Origin: Syngnathus acus
Lineage: Eukaryota > Chordata > Actinopteri > Syngnathiformes > Syngnathidae
Length of the DNA stretch: 64,000 nt
Assembly: GCF_901709675.1 (NCBI RefSeq)
Contig: NC_051102.1
Location: forward strand, 2,835,912 to 2,899,911
Direction of reading: 5' to 3'
The notes under the pieces are model-generated. The model was not told where the DNA came from, did no database searches, and saw only the letters and a program-made list of their open reading frames with translations. Below are positions 1 to 10,396 of the stretch, piece after piece. Position numbers and translations under genes: made by a program. The first letter of the stretch is position 1. Every line of letters begins with the position of its first letter.

Positions 1-1734
1 ACTAACCTGTATATCTACTTTTTGTTGTGTGGTGTGCCGTGAGATATTTTCTTGTTTAAAATATGTGCCTTTGCTTAACAGGAAACGCTGGAAAAATACT
101 ATACGGGTTTCGTCATCCCACAACCACCCACCTAATAATGAAAGTCTTTTCTTTTGTGTCTGAAATTGAATATACACCACAGCATGGATGTACCTGATTT
201 TGCATGTCTCGTAGGTGTGCCATCTCTTCTTCAGGTTGAATGTTCACTCTTTCCGGGGTGATCAATGTGTCTTTTAAAAATGTACCCTTTTGTTCCCTTC
301 CTTCCCCTCGTCGCTGTCTAGGAAGCTAGCTTAGGTGGCTAGCCAACAAGATAAAGAGGAGGCAGCCTACTGCTTCTTTTGACGGGGCTGTCACTCCGAG
401 CACCGTCTTCGGAGCCTCCAAGCCCACCCTGGGAGCCAACAGCCCTGCGACACGCCAAGTTAACGGATGAGACACTCCATAAATGTCCGTTGCGGTGGGC
501 GATCAGAAAAGTAGCCCTCCCGCGTTTCGTATTTTTAATTCATTTCACGAAGCCCTGTTGTTCAACAGCTTGAGGACAAAATAATGGCTCTGACGAGTAC
601 GCATGCGCGACCGTGGCTAAAGCCACTGGAATTCTGGGGATTGTAGGCGATTGTAATGTAAATAGGAATTACTATAGATTTATTCCGTTTACTTTTGTCT
701 CATTACTAGGGAGCGATTAACATGTGTACCCCTAATTGCCAAAGTCATTAAAAACTGCTGATTTCCAATTGGGGGGAAAATTGTAACGATATAACAAATT
801 CACATTGTTTTTCAGTAAAATTGTGCAATTTTATCAGAATGAATTTGTGTCCGACCGTCCCCCCCCCCCCCCCCATTTAAAGAGGTTTAAAAATATTGTG
901 TTACAAAAATGTAAAATTCTGATATAAAAAAACAACATAAGTGCATACATTACATAACATTAGTGCCAGCTAATAATATGAATGTGTTTTTACGATGATT
1001 TTCTTTTTTAATAAACACTTTTTCCCATTAAAAAGTATTCACAAAAGATGGAAATAGGATTGTAAATGTTATTTTATAATGTTTTTTTTTTTTATCCACC
1101 AGCTCCAGCTCCGCCCCGGCGCGCATAGCCTACAAGATTATCGAGCACTCCGACGTGACCATTTAGAAAGGGCGTTTATTTCGTTTTCTTTCTGTTCCGG
1201 TGTTACACTCCGGGTTACATACGCTTCCTAGCATTTCGAGACAAGCTGCTATCCAGTTGATCAATGAGTAATTAAATCTCCCGCATCAACTACAAAAGGT
1301 ACGTCATCGTAGGGCTTAGGTCGAGTCAAAAGGCTCGTAAAGCCGACGCTTTGGCTAGCCCGTCAGCGCAAGTGACCGATCGCTTGCCATGACTGTGATC
1401 GAACATCGTTTGTTAATGATATTCATTCATTCATCTTCCTATATGTTAGTCATAATTAATATTAATGTGTCCTTTTGGTTTCTGGACGTCTAAATGCTTG
1501 TCGATGTCATGTGTGCCAACAGCTTAGCCTCTCCGATACAGTATGTAGCGTTATGTAATTTGATGCATAAAGACGTGAAATTGTTTTTATTGTACCTCAT
1601 GCTTAATAGCTATGTTCTTAACGTTTGCGTTAATGGGATGAGCTCTCGTGCTCGTTATATTGTTTGTATCGCAATTGTTGATCTGTTAAAAAATACATGT
1701 ACGTATATACAATTGATTGATTATTTATTTATTG
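1..1734. other. AT-rich spacer, no gene recognised
   Basis: No exon that I can assign to a protein family is visible here. The stretch contains a long C run near 860-875, several A/T runs, and a GC-richer part around 300-620 that could hold an untranslated first exon of mff, but no splice evidence ties it to that gene. Short open frames in it show no family resemblance. Confidence 0.5.
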
Positions 1735-1968
1735 ATCCCCACGGGTGGGGAAATTCAGGCCCCAGCAGTATCCATACCACAGAGTGGGTATACAAAAGAC
1801 ACACAGATGGCATGAGCGCAACTCAATAGAGGCTTTGCAGTCACGTGGTTTTATCACGTGATTTTGTGTTATGCCGCCATCTTGGCGGTCAACTCGTCAG
1901 CTCGTTCCTACGTGTTTGTATAGATTGTTTGATTTCTGCGCTACATTTTCACCGATTTCATCCGAATT

Positions 1969-2187
1969 ATGGCTGATTTGCTATCCAACGAAGTTGGGCA
2001 TTTGGATGAAGAATCCAAGAAACGTTACAGAGAGAAGTTGAACCTTGTTGGCACAACGGATCCGTACCTTTTACCGAGAAGCATGCTAAAATCGCCCGAG
2101 CATTTTGCAACAGCCGACCTGCCTGAACTCTCATATCCAGATATTTATAATTACCTCGTCGATTTGTTTTGTAATGGCATTTCATAA
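1969..2187 (+). pseudogene. N-terminal remnant of transposon-borne YqaJ-type protein
   Basis: A 72-residue open frame starts MADLLS and contains the pieces KKRYREKL, GTTDPYLLP and YPDIYNYLVD. This is the N-terminal pattern of the large fish proteins that carry a SWIM zinc finger and a YqaJ-like exonuclease domain. Only the first exon is present; SWIM and nuclease parts are absent. It lies about 140 bp inside the left terminal inverted repeat of the 1829-3062 element and reads inward. Family assignment rests on remembered similarity of the first 65 residues; a host-gene origin is unlikely given its position inside a transposon. Confidence 0.55.
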
Positions 2188-2270
2188 CTTGACATATTAA
2201 AAAACTGAATAGAGTGAAATCATTCAGATACTGTACCTGTCTGTTCAAGTTGCTACCATTTTTATTTTTT

Positions 2271-2579
2271 GTTTATTTTTGCATGATGCCACATCTGATT
2301 GGCTTGAAAACTTAACCAATAAAAATGTTAACCTTGTGCCAATGGCTTGAAAACTTTACCAATGTAGATTTTACCTTGTGCCAAATGAAGTAACAAAAAC
2401 CCTCTTGTTAAAAAATGCTACATTAAAAAAAATTTGTTTCACAAGGTTCATAATAATTTTTTGGGAAATTTCCTAATGCATTCACTCGAGAATTAATTGT
2501 TCAATTCCAATATGAAGTTCAAAATTTACATTGATAACGTTTTCAAGCCAATCAGATGAAGCATCATGAAAAAATAAAC
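2271..2579. repeat. Long imperfect palindrome inside the transposon
   Basis: The 41 bp arms 2271-2311 and 2539-2579 are reverse complements at 38 of 41 positions, with the shared core CATCTGATTGGCTTGAAAAC. The spacer of about 227 bp has further copies of GGCTTGAAAAC and of TTACCTTGTGCCAA-like motifs. It could be a second, smaller element nested in the first or an internal hairpin formed by deletion. No open frame crosses it. Confidence 0.7.
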
Positions 2580-2754
2580 ACAAAATAAAAACGGGGGGGT
2601 GAACTGAAGAAATCATCCCATTCCCTGCCTTGCTGCTCTTGCTGCCTTTCTAAAAATGCACCCAGCATTTTCAACAATCATATTTGTATCATCCCATATT
2701 GTATTATTTCACATTTTGTGAAACAAATCAGGGGTGAATAGTTTGTTTACATAC

Positions 2755-2932
2755 CTGATATGAAGTCCTCATTGCATATCCTTGTGTAAATCGTAGGTTT
2801 CCATCGTTCACGACGAATATCCGCGATCCATTTATCACGTTTTTGCATGTTCGCCGGAAATCTATAGAAGCTAAGATTTGGTTTATCGCCTCGTCTATTG
2901 CTACATCCAACAGCACAGCAGGTATCCGGCAT
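2755..2932 (-). pseudogene. THAP-domain first exon of a transposase, degenerate
   Basis: On the minus strand an open exon starts MPDTCCAVGC and ends RICNEDFISG just before a GTATG splice donor. The two-cysteine start, the SFYRFP segment and the central tryptophan (DKWIAD) are the THAP zinc-finger layout (C-x2-4-C, long spacer, C-x2-H). The last zinc ligand is Asp instead of His (CNED where CxEH is expected), so the finger is probably dead. The exon reads inward from the right inverted repeat and no transposase catalytic part follows. The first cysteine pair could be read as CC/C in two registers. Confidence 0.65.
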
Positions 2933-3560
2933 TTTTAAGCTCAAATAGCAGCAGATATAACAAGAAAGCGTGTGTGAGTCGTTGACCGGCACTGAAAAGT
3001 TGACCGCCAAGATGGCCGCCAAGCTAATGTGGGTAGCTTGATGACGTCAGCTGCAAAGCCTCTATAGGCTCTCATCAGGCTGCCACACAACGGCGCCACA
3101 AAGAAAGTCAGAAAGTGCTCAAGATAAAAGCCATCAAAGCTAAAAGACAAAGGACAAAAAGTAACAGCGGCCAACCAGCACCCCTCAATACAAGAGAACA
3201 CCCCAAAACACACAAAATAGCCTCCACGGGGTCCATCGACAGGTGTAAGGGCAGTCCAGTTCAACGGCGCCCAATGGACCGTGGTCGTGAATCGGTGAAA
3301 ACATCACAAAGCAGGCAAACGTGTGAGCAGCGTCCCGGGCACCCAGTCGGGGCACGTGCAGATGGTCACCACGGGGCTAGCATGGCGAAAGTCGCTGGTT
3401 CCGACGAGCACGAGGGAGCGGACTCCCCACAGGGGTTGCGGCTGCAAGGCCAAGGCGAGGGACCCGGTCATCACTGGCCGGATAAGCAGGAAGCCGTCGT
3501 AGAGTTACGCCGGTCTCGACCGATGATCCCGGTCCCAGGAAGAAAAATAAAATAAAATAT

Positions 3561-4047
3561 CCGATCCGAAGAGATACCGAGGTGCGGTAGAAGGCACCAG
3601 CATCGCCGAATGGACAAAAAGAGAGAAAGAAAAAGGAGAAAAGAAGGAAATAAAGAGGAAAATATGGTTTATGGTTACGAGGCTACGAGATACCAATTCA
3701 GCCAAAAATAATGAAAACAGACGTCGGTAAAATAAAAATTGCAAAAAAATATTTAAATTTTGTACTGCATTTATTTGGCTATAGGCACCAATGCACCATT
3801 GGGCACTTTGACCACCCTTACCCAAAAAGTAGTTTGCCCTACACATGTCTCGAAGCTAATGGCCACAACATTGAGCACCTCTTGTAATTGTCGAGGCCAA
3901 AGGTAACTTATATTAGTCTTGTGACTGAATAAATTTGATGTTAAATGCACGAGACACGAGAAGTTTTGTAACATCTCATAACGTCACTTAGTGTCGATAC
4001 CTGAAAAATGTACTCAAATACAGTTTCCATTTTCCTCCACAGGCTGC
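3561..4047. other. Spacer upstream of the first coding exon of mff
   Basis: Nothing recognisable apart from AT-rich sequence. The end of the stretch is a pyrimidine-rich splice acceptor (CCTCCACAG, AG at 4041-4042) that opens the first visible mff coding exon, so an upstream noncoding exon must exist to the left, but I could not place it. Confidence 0.4.
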
Positions 4048-5621
4048 ATGAGTGGGCCGTCGTTCACCTCACCCCCCGCCGAGGCGGCGGAGATCAACCG
4101 TATCCATTATGAGTTGGAGTACACGGAGGGCATCAGCCAGCGGATGCGCATCCCGGAGATCCTCAAGGTTGCCCCGGAAAACCAAAGTGGTTCTCTGCCA
4201 CTGCAGCAACTCCTGCACACCCATCCGACTCTGATGCAGGTTCCTGACAGAATTGTCGTAGCAGGTGAAGTCTGACATGATTCACACTATGATTTTTTGT
4301 GACTCCTCCAGTCTCTTGGTGTCTATGTTGCAACCTGTTGGTGACGCCGTAATATGAGTGACTCTTGATTTTCGGACTCTCTTCTTTCCATTTTCTGCAC
4401 AGGTGATGATGGGGATCCTCAGTTCTCTTGTCCGAGAGACTTGGATTTGATTCAGTCCATTCCTGCCATGGAGCTCCTGGACATGAAAGCTCCGCCACGT
4501 GTTCTCACGCTGTCAGAACAGCCACTGGACTCCTTGGAAACGGATCAAATAAACAAGAGCAACCCCAGTCAAGCAGTAAGTCAGAGGTTTTTTTTTTTTT
4601 TTTTTGTAAAAATAGTCATTTTGATCATAGGTGTCGAACTGAAGGACCGAGGGCCACATTCAGCTAACCGCGTTCTTTTGTGTACATAACTTAATGTTTC
4701 TTCATAATTATCCTCATTTAAAGAGATTTTTTTTTTTTTATTGTTACGCAATGCAACCATAACATTTGTATTTAGTTTTTTTGTGCCTTGGCTCAATAAA
4801 AGTTGTGAAACACACGATTTTATCATTGCCAGGTTCATTCTCGATCACGAAAGGAACGCAGTGCCAGTGAATTTATATCTGCTCGCCATAGCAGTCAGAT
4901 TGTCAGAGGTGATGTAAGGTGAGGATATTCTTTTCTATACTACATGTGCCTTTTACTGCCTCTTAATGGCTTCAAACATTCTCCTCTCTTTACTCTTTCT
5001 CTCCACTTTGACAGTGTAACACCCTCACCTTCTGCCCCACTAGTCCGCATGTGTCCCCCTCTGTGCTCCCCCGAGGACGCAAATGTTAACTTATTCACAG
5101 CGGCAGGCTTCCTGGCTTACATCCAGTCCACTACACGCCGGGCCTACCAACAGGTCCTTGAACTCCTAGACGACAGCCACCGCAGGTGACCTGTTTTTTT
5201 TCTGCTGTTTGCTCTGCTGTTCTTTCATTGCGTGTGTGTTGGGTTTGAGAGTGACTAACTAATGTCCCCCCCCGCCATCTTTGGTCTTCATTGCACAGGA
5301 CACACCTGGATCTTGCCTTGGATATGAACCCTGATGAGTCAGGTTTAATAGATGCCTCTTCGTTGCGCCGACAAGTAGGTTTAATTTTTCTCATCTTGTA
5401 GTACATGTCATGTCTCTAATATACACTATTTACAAAAACTTACTTGCATGTGCATCCCAGTCACAATTTCGATTTATCAAATCTTTCAGATTGTGAAGCT
5501 AAATCGGCGTCTACAAATGCTGGAGGAAGAAAACAAGGAACGCTCCAAGCGAGAGGTGGTCTTATATTCTGCCACTGTTGCATTCTGGCTGATCAACACC
5601 TGGGTTTGGTTCCGCCGCTAA
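4048..5621 (+). CDS. mff: Mitochondrial fission factor Mff
   Basis: Mff is a tail-anchored outer-membrane receptor that recruits Drp1 to mitochondria and peroxisomes for fission. Six coding exons join in frame: 4048-4264, 4403-4575, 4833-4918, 5015-5185, 5299-5374 and 5490-5621, giving 284 residues. The N-terminus has the conserved stretch YTEGISQRMRIPEILKVAP and the box MQVPDRIVVAG, the Drp1-binding part. PPRVLTLSEQPLD follows in exon 2 and STTRRAYQQVLELLDD in exon 4. The C-terminus shows a leucine/glutamate coiled coil (LNRRLQMLEEENKERSKRE) and a single hydrophobic tail anchor ending WFRR. The start is the first in-frame ATG after the acceptor at 4042; an upstream ATG at 3991 would lie in the intron. 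A likely poly(A) signal is at 6575. The fish protein is somewhat shorter than the longest human isoform, as expected from alternative exons. Confidence 0.93.
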
Positions 5622-6971
5622 AAAAAAACAAGATGAGAGCGTCACCCAAAACTAATGGAGCCAAAGTGATATCTTATTAATGTCAATTTAGAGATTCACT
5701 TTAAACCTCTAAAGGCAACCACAGAAATCAACTGCATTCCATCCCACACTTTATGGGAAATTCTTGAAATTCACATTTCATAATGTGCGTCCAACACCAG
5801 CGCTGCTTTTGCTTTGTGTTCTCAGGTTAATATTATTTTTTCAAGTGGGGAAAGTGTGATTATGCTGCATGCATCCAAGTAGAAATATTTGGATCTCTTT
5901 TGCCAAGTGATACATGTGCAGTCGTTTTACCATACGTGTTACTTTTTCTTTGCAAGTCATTTACACTGTTCAGTCAAAAAAAAATCTATATTTGTTGCCA
6001 AAAATAGAAAACGAGGTAAGATTTTACTTTGGCAACAGATGCTTTGGGAACCCAGACCAGAGGTGGAAGTACAGTAAATAAATACTCTTAAAGTGTCAAA
6101 GTAAGGATGGGGAGGGGGTAATATCATGCTAAAATAAGGATGCCATAAGATGTATGTTGAATGTTCGGTGAGTTCTGTTTTACCCAAACATCCATGTACA
6201 GTAGTGAAATTGTTAAATGCTTGTAAATGATGAGGTAATTACTTTTTGTTTAATGTTTTTGGTAATTACATGACCAGTTCATGGGTACAATGTATGTATG
6301 CATTCTCTTGAGTTGTTGAAACTTGCGTTCAAAACCTTTTTCCCACAATATGAATAGATGCTACCTTTTTTTTTTCTTCTTTCCAAATAGACTAGTCATA
6401 GAGCTGTTGTTTCTGTAATGGTGTGTTTCTGGATGTTTATGGAAAATCTAGATATCAATGTATTTAATTGTATTTATTGCAGATTTATTAATATTGAGGC
6501 TATTTTTTCTTATCTGTGTATCATAGATGTTTTTTTAAACCTCAATACTTTTGTTGTTAAATTATTTTTGCTTTAATAAATTGACGTAATTATCATTTAA
6601 TTCATCACTTTTTTTGTGCAATTTTGTACCCAAATGTTTGAAATGATTATTACTAGTCTAGTAACTAGATGGAGCCTGTGTACTAGGAATCCTCTGTTTA
6701 CAATGACAAAATTTTGAAGTGAAGAAAGCCCGAATACAAATTTAATTTTCACATATTGCGTCGACGTCTTAAAATTTTACGTATATAATGGGGTTAAATC
6801 GCTGACAGAGGAACAAAACTCCGCCGTTAATCGAAGATACATGTAATCCCACTAATTTCAGGAGCACAAAATAAAAATAAACCATAAACAAACAAAAAAT
6901 GCGCTTGTTTTTGTATTGAATGTTTTCCTGGCATTACCAGAAGTGACGTCATATCTGTTGACAGTGCAGGG
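5622..6971 (+). other. mff 3' untranslated region and spacer
   Basis: No coding exon is seen. The stretch is AT-rich and ends a few bases before the FEN1-like start codon. Around 6058-6120 the string AGAGGTGGAAGTACAG resembles the start of a dispersed fish miniature element whose relatives also appear near 11906 and 29218, but no second end is clear. A poly(A) signal AATAAA at 6575-6580 is the plausible end of mff. Confidence 0.45.
6575..6580 (+). terminator. Candidate poly(A) signal of mff
   Basis: AATAAA lies 0.95 kb downstream of the mff stop codon and about 390 bp before the next gene. It is the first canonical hexamer in an otherwise suitable position; no transcript evidence is available. 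Confidence 0.4.
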
Positions 6972-8501
6972 ATGGGGATCACAAAACTAGCAGATTTGAT
7001 CCGACTGGAAGCTCCCGGTGCAATTTCCCACAAGTATATTGGCGACTACACAGGTAAATAGTCACAACCAATCCTTTTGTTTTGGATCGTTTTTCTTTGG
7101 CACAATTTCGCAATTGTTGTTAGCCACAAGCTAACCTAGCCAAACCCCTTACCTTGCGTTGAGTGCAGACCGTAATTCATAATTTAAAAAAATAATGACA
7201 ATTCTGTTGAACCACAATTCAAAAGCAAAATCTAATTCTCATTGGTTAATTTTAATAATTTTTACATTTACTGCTATTGCTAATTTTGTCAGATTCGTTG
7301 TTGTGACCACTGTGTTTATCTTTCATCATTATGGAGTTAGAATAAACTGTCAAAAGTATTGTATTGTAAAAAAAAACATAGAACTTGTAAACTCTCACAG
7401 AAAGGCACAGAACTGGACTTCCTTGGAAAGGCTGATGGATCAAACACCTGTCATGTAGTTCAGCTCAGCAAGTTGCACAAAACGTACTGAAAAAGTGAAG
7501 ATCTGGACATTTGAAAGTTTAGATAAGGGCAAGTTAATAATGGATATTAATGTCATTAATGCTTTTGAGTTTGTGCTCACTCCACAGGCAAGGTAATTGC
7601 CATGGATACATCAATTGTCATAAACCAGTTCCGTACCGCAACACCATCACTCAAGTAAGTCCCTTGAGACACAAGATCATGCAAACTGGAAAAATAATTT
7701 AATAGAATATTAATTGCTTCCTCCCAAAAACATGCTTGGTAGGCCGATTGGGCACTCCAAATTGTCCCTAGGTGTGAGTGCGAGTGCAAATGGTTGTTTG
7801 TCTCTGTGTGCCCTGCGATTGGCTGGCAACCGGTTCAGGGTGTCCCCCTCCTACTGCCCGATGACGGTTGGGATAGGCTCCAGCACACCCGCGACCCCCG
7901 TGGGGACTAAGCGGTTCATAAAATGGATGGATGGATTAATTGCTTCCACTTGAAATTAAAGCATGAAATTACATGATTGGCTGTATGTTTGTGATGTGTG
8001 CAGCCCGCTGACCGGTCTCCTCTTTCGGACGCTCACCTTACTGGAACATGATATAAAGCCTGTGTTTGTGTTTGATGGAAAACCCCCGGAAGAAAAGATC
8101 CCTGCTGTAAGTTACACAGAAACTGTGTGTTATCAATCAAGACCGTTGAAAATTTAATATGAATTTGGAAGGTCATTTAAACATTTCAGTTTACGGGTTG
8201 TAATACTGGCAATTGGTTGATCTATTCATGATTTTCTTCCAGCTTCAGAAACGAGCAGAGGCAGCAGGTTGGCGCTCCCCCAACCATTTGGGCACAGGTA
8301 CAAAAACATCTTTCCAAGCACACACAGGCGCATGCACCTACATTTATAACCTAAATTCTGACATTTGTTATTATTATTATTATTATGCGTAATGATGATG
8401 TCAGCATGTCCTTTCCATCCAGCATCACTTCAAACAAAAGACTGTTTCCAACTCCTGAAGCTGCTGGGTGTACCTGTGATCCAGGTATGACCATCATAAT
8501 T

Positions 8502-8532
<31 letters not shown>

Positions 8533-10396
8533 ATTCTTTTTTTTTTTACCTCTTGACTCTTTTCACTTAAGGCATTTCTCTCCCCTTCATGTTGGCTTGC
8601 TGCAGGCTCCAGGAGACGCTGAAGCCTTTTGCGCTTGGCTGGTGAAACGGGGGAGCGCGGAAGCTGTGGCATCAGAAGACATGGACACGTTGCCATTTGG
8701 AGCGCATGTTGTGATTCGTCATATGAATGCCAAAAAAGACAGGTACTGAGGGACAAACGGCCTGCTCTTTAAAGAAGATTTCATTTGCTGTTATCATCTA
8801 TCTCTGTATTTTTAATTCGAGTCATCAGCATTTTTGTAACTAAACTAAAAAAATAAGTCTACAATCTTTGTTATATAACATTTCCACTAATGCAAAATTA
8901 ACCAGTATACCTGGACAATTTTGTCCCTATAGTGATCCCTCTAAAATAAAGTGGGAGCACTCACAATGTTTTTAAATTTCACAATATCTTCTAAAAAAAA
9001 AATAGAAATGTTTTAGCTAGCTATGTTTTTCATATTCACAGTGACATTGTGGAATATTCTTTACCGAAGTTGTTGGAGAAACTCCAACTAACTCACAAAG
9101 AGGTAAGGGATAGTATTCAAACATTGTTTTCAAATTATTTTTTGTATTTGTGTTGCCAACAAAAAAGTGAGTTCTATGCAAGCTTCAGATACACCAGCAA
9201 TGAATCATCATGCGAATATGAATATATTTACAGTGAGTGTGCTTTATAAAACCGCTTTATTTACATTTCCTTTTACTATGTTTATATACACTACAGTGCT
9301 GTTTTTTCTTTTCAAAATAATTAAGTCAAGGTTCTTTAAGCTTCCAGTGCGCCATTTAAGATTCATCAAGGACTTCTTTTTTTTGTGTTCCTAGTTTGTC
9401 GACCTTTGCATCTTGCTGGGATGCGACTACTGCGACAAGATAGTCGGCTTTGGTCCAAAGAGAGCGCTGAGTCTCATCCAGAAGTACCGCACTATCGAAA
9501 ATATCGTTTTGCACATCAACACAAAGGTGCGAACTTGTCAACAAAGCTGTGCTGTATGATTTTTTTCCTAAAATTTTGATTTCTTGCTGCACCACAGACC
9601 CATCCTGTACCAGATAACTGGAAATACAAAGAAGCGCAGAAGTTATTTTTGGAAACACCAAACGCAGAAGTACCTGAGTTTATGTGGACTGAACCTGACG
9701 AAGAAGCCTTGGTTGGGTTTCTCTGCCAGAGTACATACGTCAGGTGTGGTAGTATTCTCTCTTTTTTTTTCCAAAAATAGTCACTCAATGTCTGGATCCA
9801 TGTTTTTAGGGAGCAACGAGTCCGTCATCGCATGGAGAGATTCCGACAGATTCGGGAGAGTAAGCGGAAGGAAAGGGAGAAGACGACTGCAGCGGGACAC
9901 TGCAGTCAAACTCGGATGGATGACTTTTTCAGAGTTCTTAGAAAGAGGGAGCAGGTGAACCTTATGATTTTCCTTTTATTTTTGGGGGGGGGGTCTGGAA
10001 CAGATTTATTCCATTTACATTGATTTCAATGGGAAAACATGATTTGAGATATGATTATGTTTTGATACAAGCGTACTGCTTTGGAACCATGTTGTCGCCA
10101 AGGACTTATGTTGAAATGAGTAGAGGAGTGTCATATAGTAAGGCCAGAGATTTTGTTGAAAGTGTTTTGCAGCTTCCATCATAAACCTTTTGGGGCAGCC
10201 GCTAATTAATTACTTGCTAATTTGTGTCGAAAATGCTCTGCTTCTATGTGTGGAATAGAAACAGTATAATTTAGCTGAAACTGAACAATTGTGCATTAAT
10301 GTGTCTGTCCTAACAATTCTTCGCTCTTTCCTCCTCCAGCCTGCGGAAGCTGCTGACTGTGGAAGCAGCAAGAGAAAGAAACCAAAATTGAAATGA
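6972..10396 (+). CDS. FEN1-like structure-specific 5' flap endonuclease
   Basis: A XPG/FEN1-family nuclease paralogue of 348 residues. Eleven exons join in frame: 6972-7053, 7588-7654, 8004-8106, 8243-8297, 8423-8484, 8606-8742, 9042-9102, 9395-9526, 9598-9743, 9810-9954, 10340-10396. It starts [10 protein letters not shown] as FEN1 does. Metal-binding acids are at D34 (AMDTS), D74 (VFDGKPP), E129, D148 and D150 (SEDMD) and D200 (GCDYC); the position of FEN1 E158 is D127 (PGDAEA). Arch residues matching FEN1 K93 and R100 are K81 and R88. A PCNA-binding box, QTRMDDFF, is at 315-322 and a basic tail [10 protein letters not shown] ends the protein. The loop before D74 is 12 residues shorter and the helical cap about 19 shorter than in FEN1. 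Human FEN1 is about 380 residues and encoded by one coding exon, so this is a paralogue, probably the fish/amphibian FEN1-homolog family, not FEN1 itself. Substrate choice is unknown. Confidence 0.85.
7735..7940 (+). repeat. 3' end of a teleost retroposon (GGATGG tail)
   Basis: In intron 2 of the FEN1-like gene the sequence reads CTCTGTGTGCCCTGCGATTGGCTGGC, then GGATAGGCTCCAGCAC, and ends AAATGGATGGATGGATT. This arrangement is a very common dispersed retroposon tail in fish genomes, recognised from memory. Divergent relatives are at about 43878-44095 and 46545-46680. Orientation is plus. Confidence 0.7.
8503..8548 (+). repeat. Long T-rich simple repeat
   Basis: A run of T bases broken by ATTC occupies the start of FEN1-like intron 5, shortly after the donor at 8485. 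It may be the reversed poly(A) of a lost retroposon or the splice polypyrimidine context; nothing else is attached to it. Confidence 0.6.

Larger units (their letters stand above)
1829..3062. mobile_element. Internally deleted YqaJ/THAP DNA transposon (ISL2EU-like)
   Basis: The element begins GAGGCTTTGCAG and ends with its exact reverse complement CTGCAAAGCCTC, a perfect 12 bp terminal inverted repeat. TA dinucleotides flank it (1827-1828 and 3063-3064). A second inverted match, CCATCTTGGCGGTCAAC, lies subterminally at both ends. Reading inward from the left is the first exon of a YqaJ/SWIM-type protein, and inward from the right a THAP-type zinc-finger exon. Pairing of a THAP transposase with a YqaJ nuclease and a TA target is, from memory, the signature of ISL2EU transposons, so this is my best class. 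It is too short (1.23 kb) to be autonomous. Confidence 0.65.
1735..3560. repeat. Interspersed repeat split by a DNA transposon
   Basis: The left part (about 1735-1826) reads as a dispersed teleost repeat beginning with TTATTTATTGATCCCC. The right part (about 3065-3560) continues with a GC-rich, purine-rich block. The two parts abut exactly where the transposon 1829-3062 and its flanking TA dinucleotides sit, so they look like one older copy interrupted by a younger insertion. The open frame at 3115-3555 has low-complexity composition and no recognisable domain. The class of this repeat is not established; recognition of the left part is from general memory of fish genomes. Confidence 0.5.

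Noticed and set aside
1494-1829. 111-residue open frame upstream of the transposon
   Set aside because: It runs from AT-rich spacer into the left half of the repeat; no family resemblance and no supporting codon pattern.
3115-3555. 146-residue open frame on the plus strand
   Set aside because: It lies wholly inside the GC-rich half of a dispersed repeat, has biased basic/Gly/Pro composition, no domain, and no splice context.
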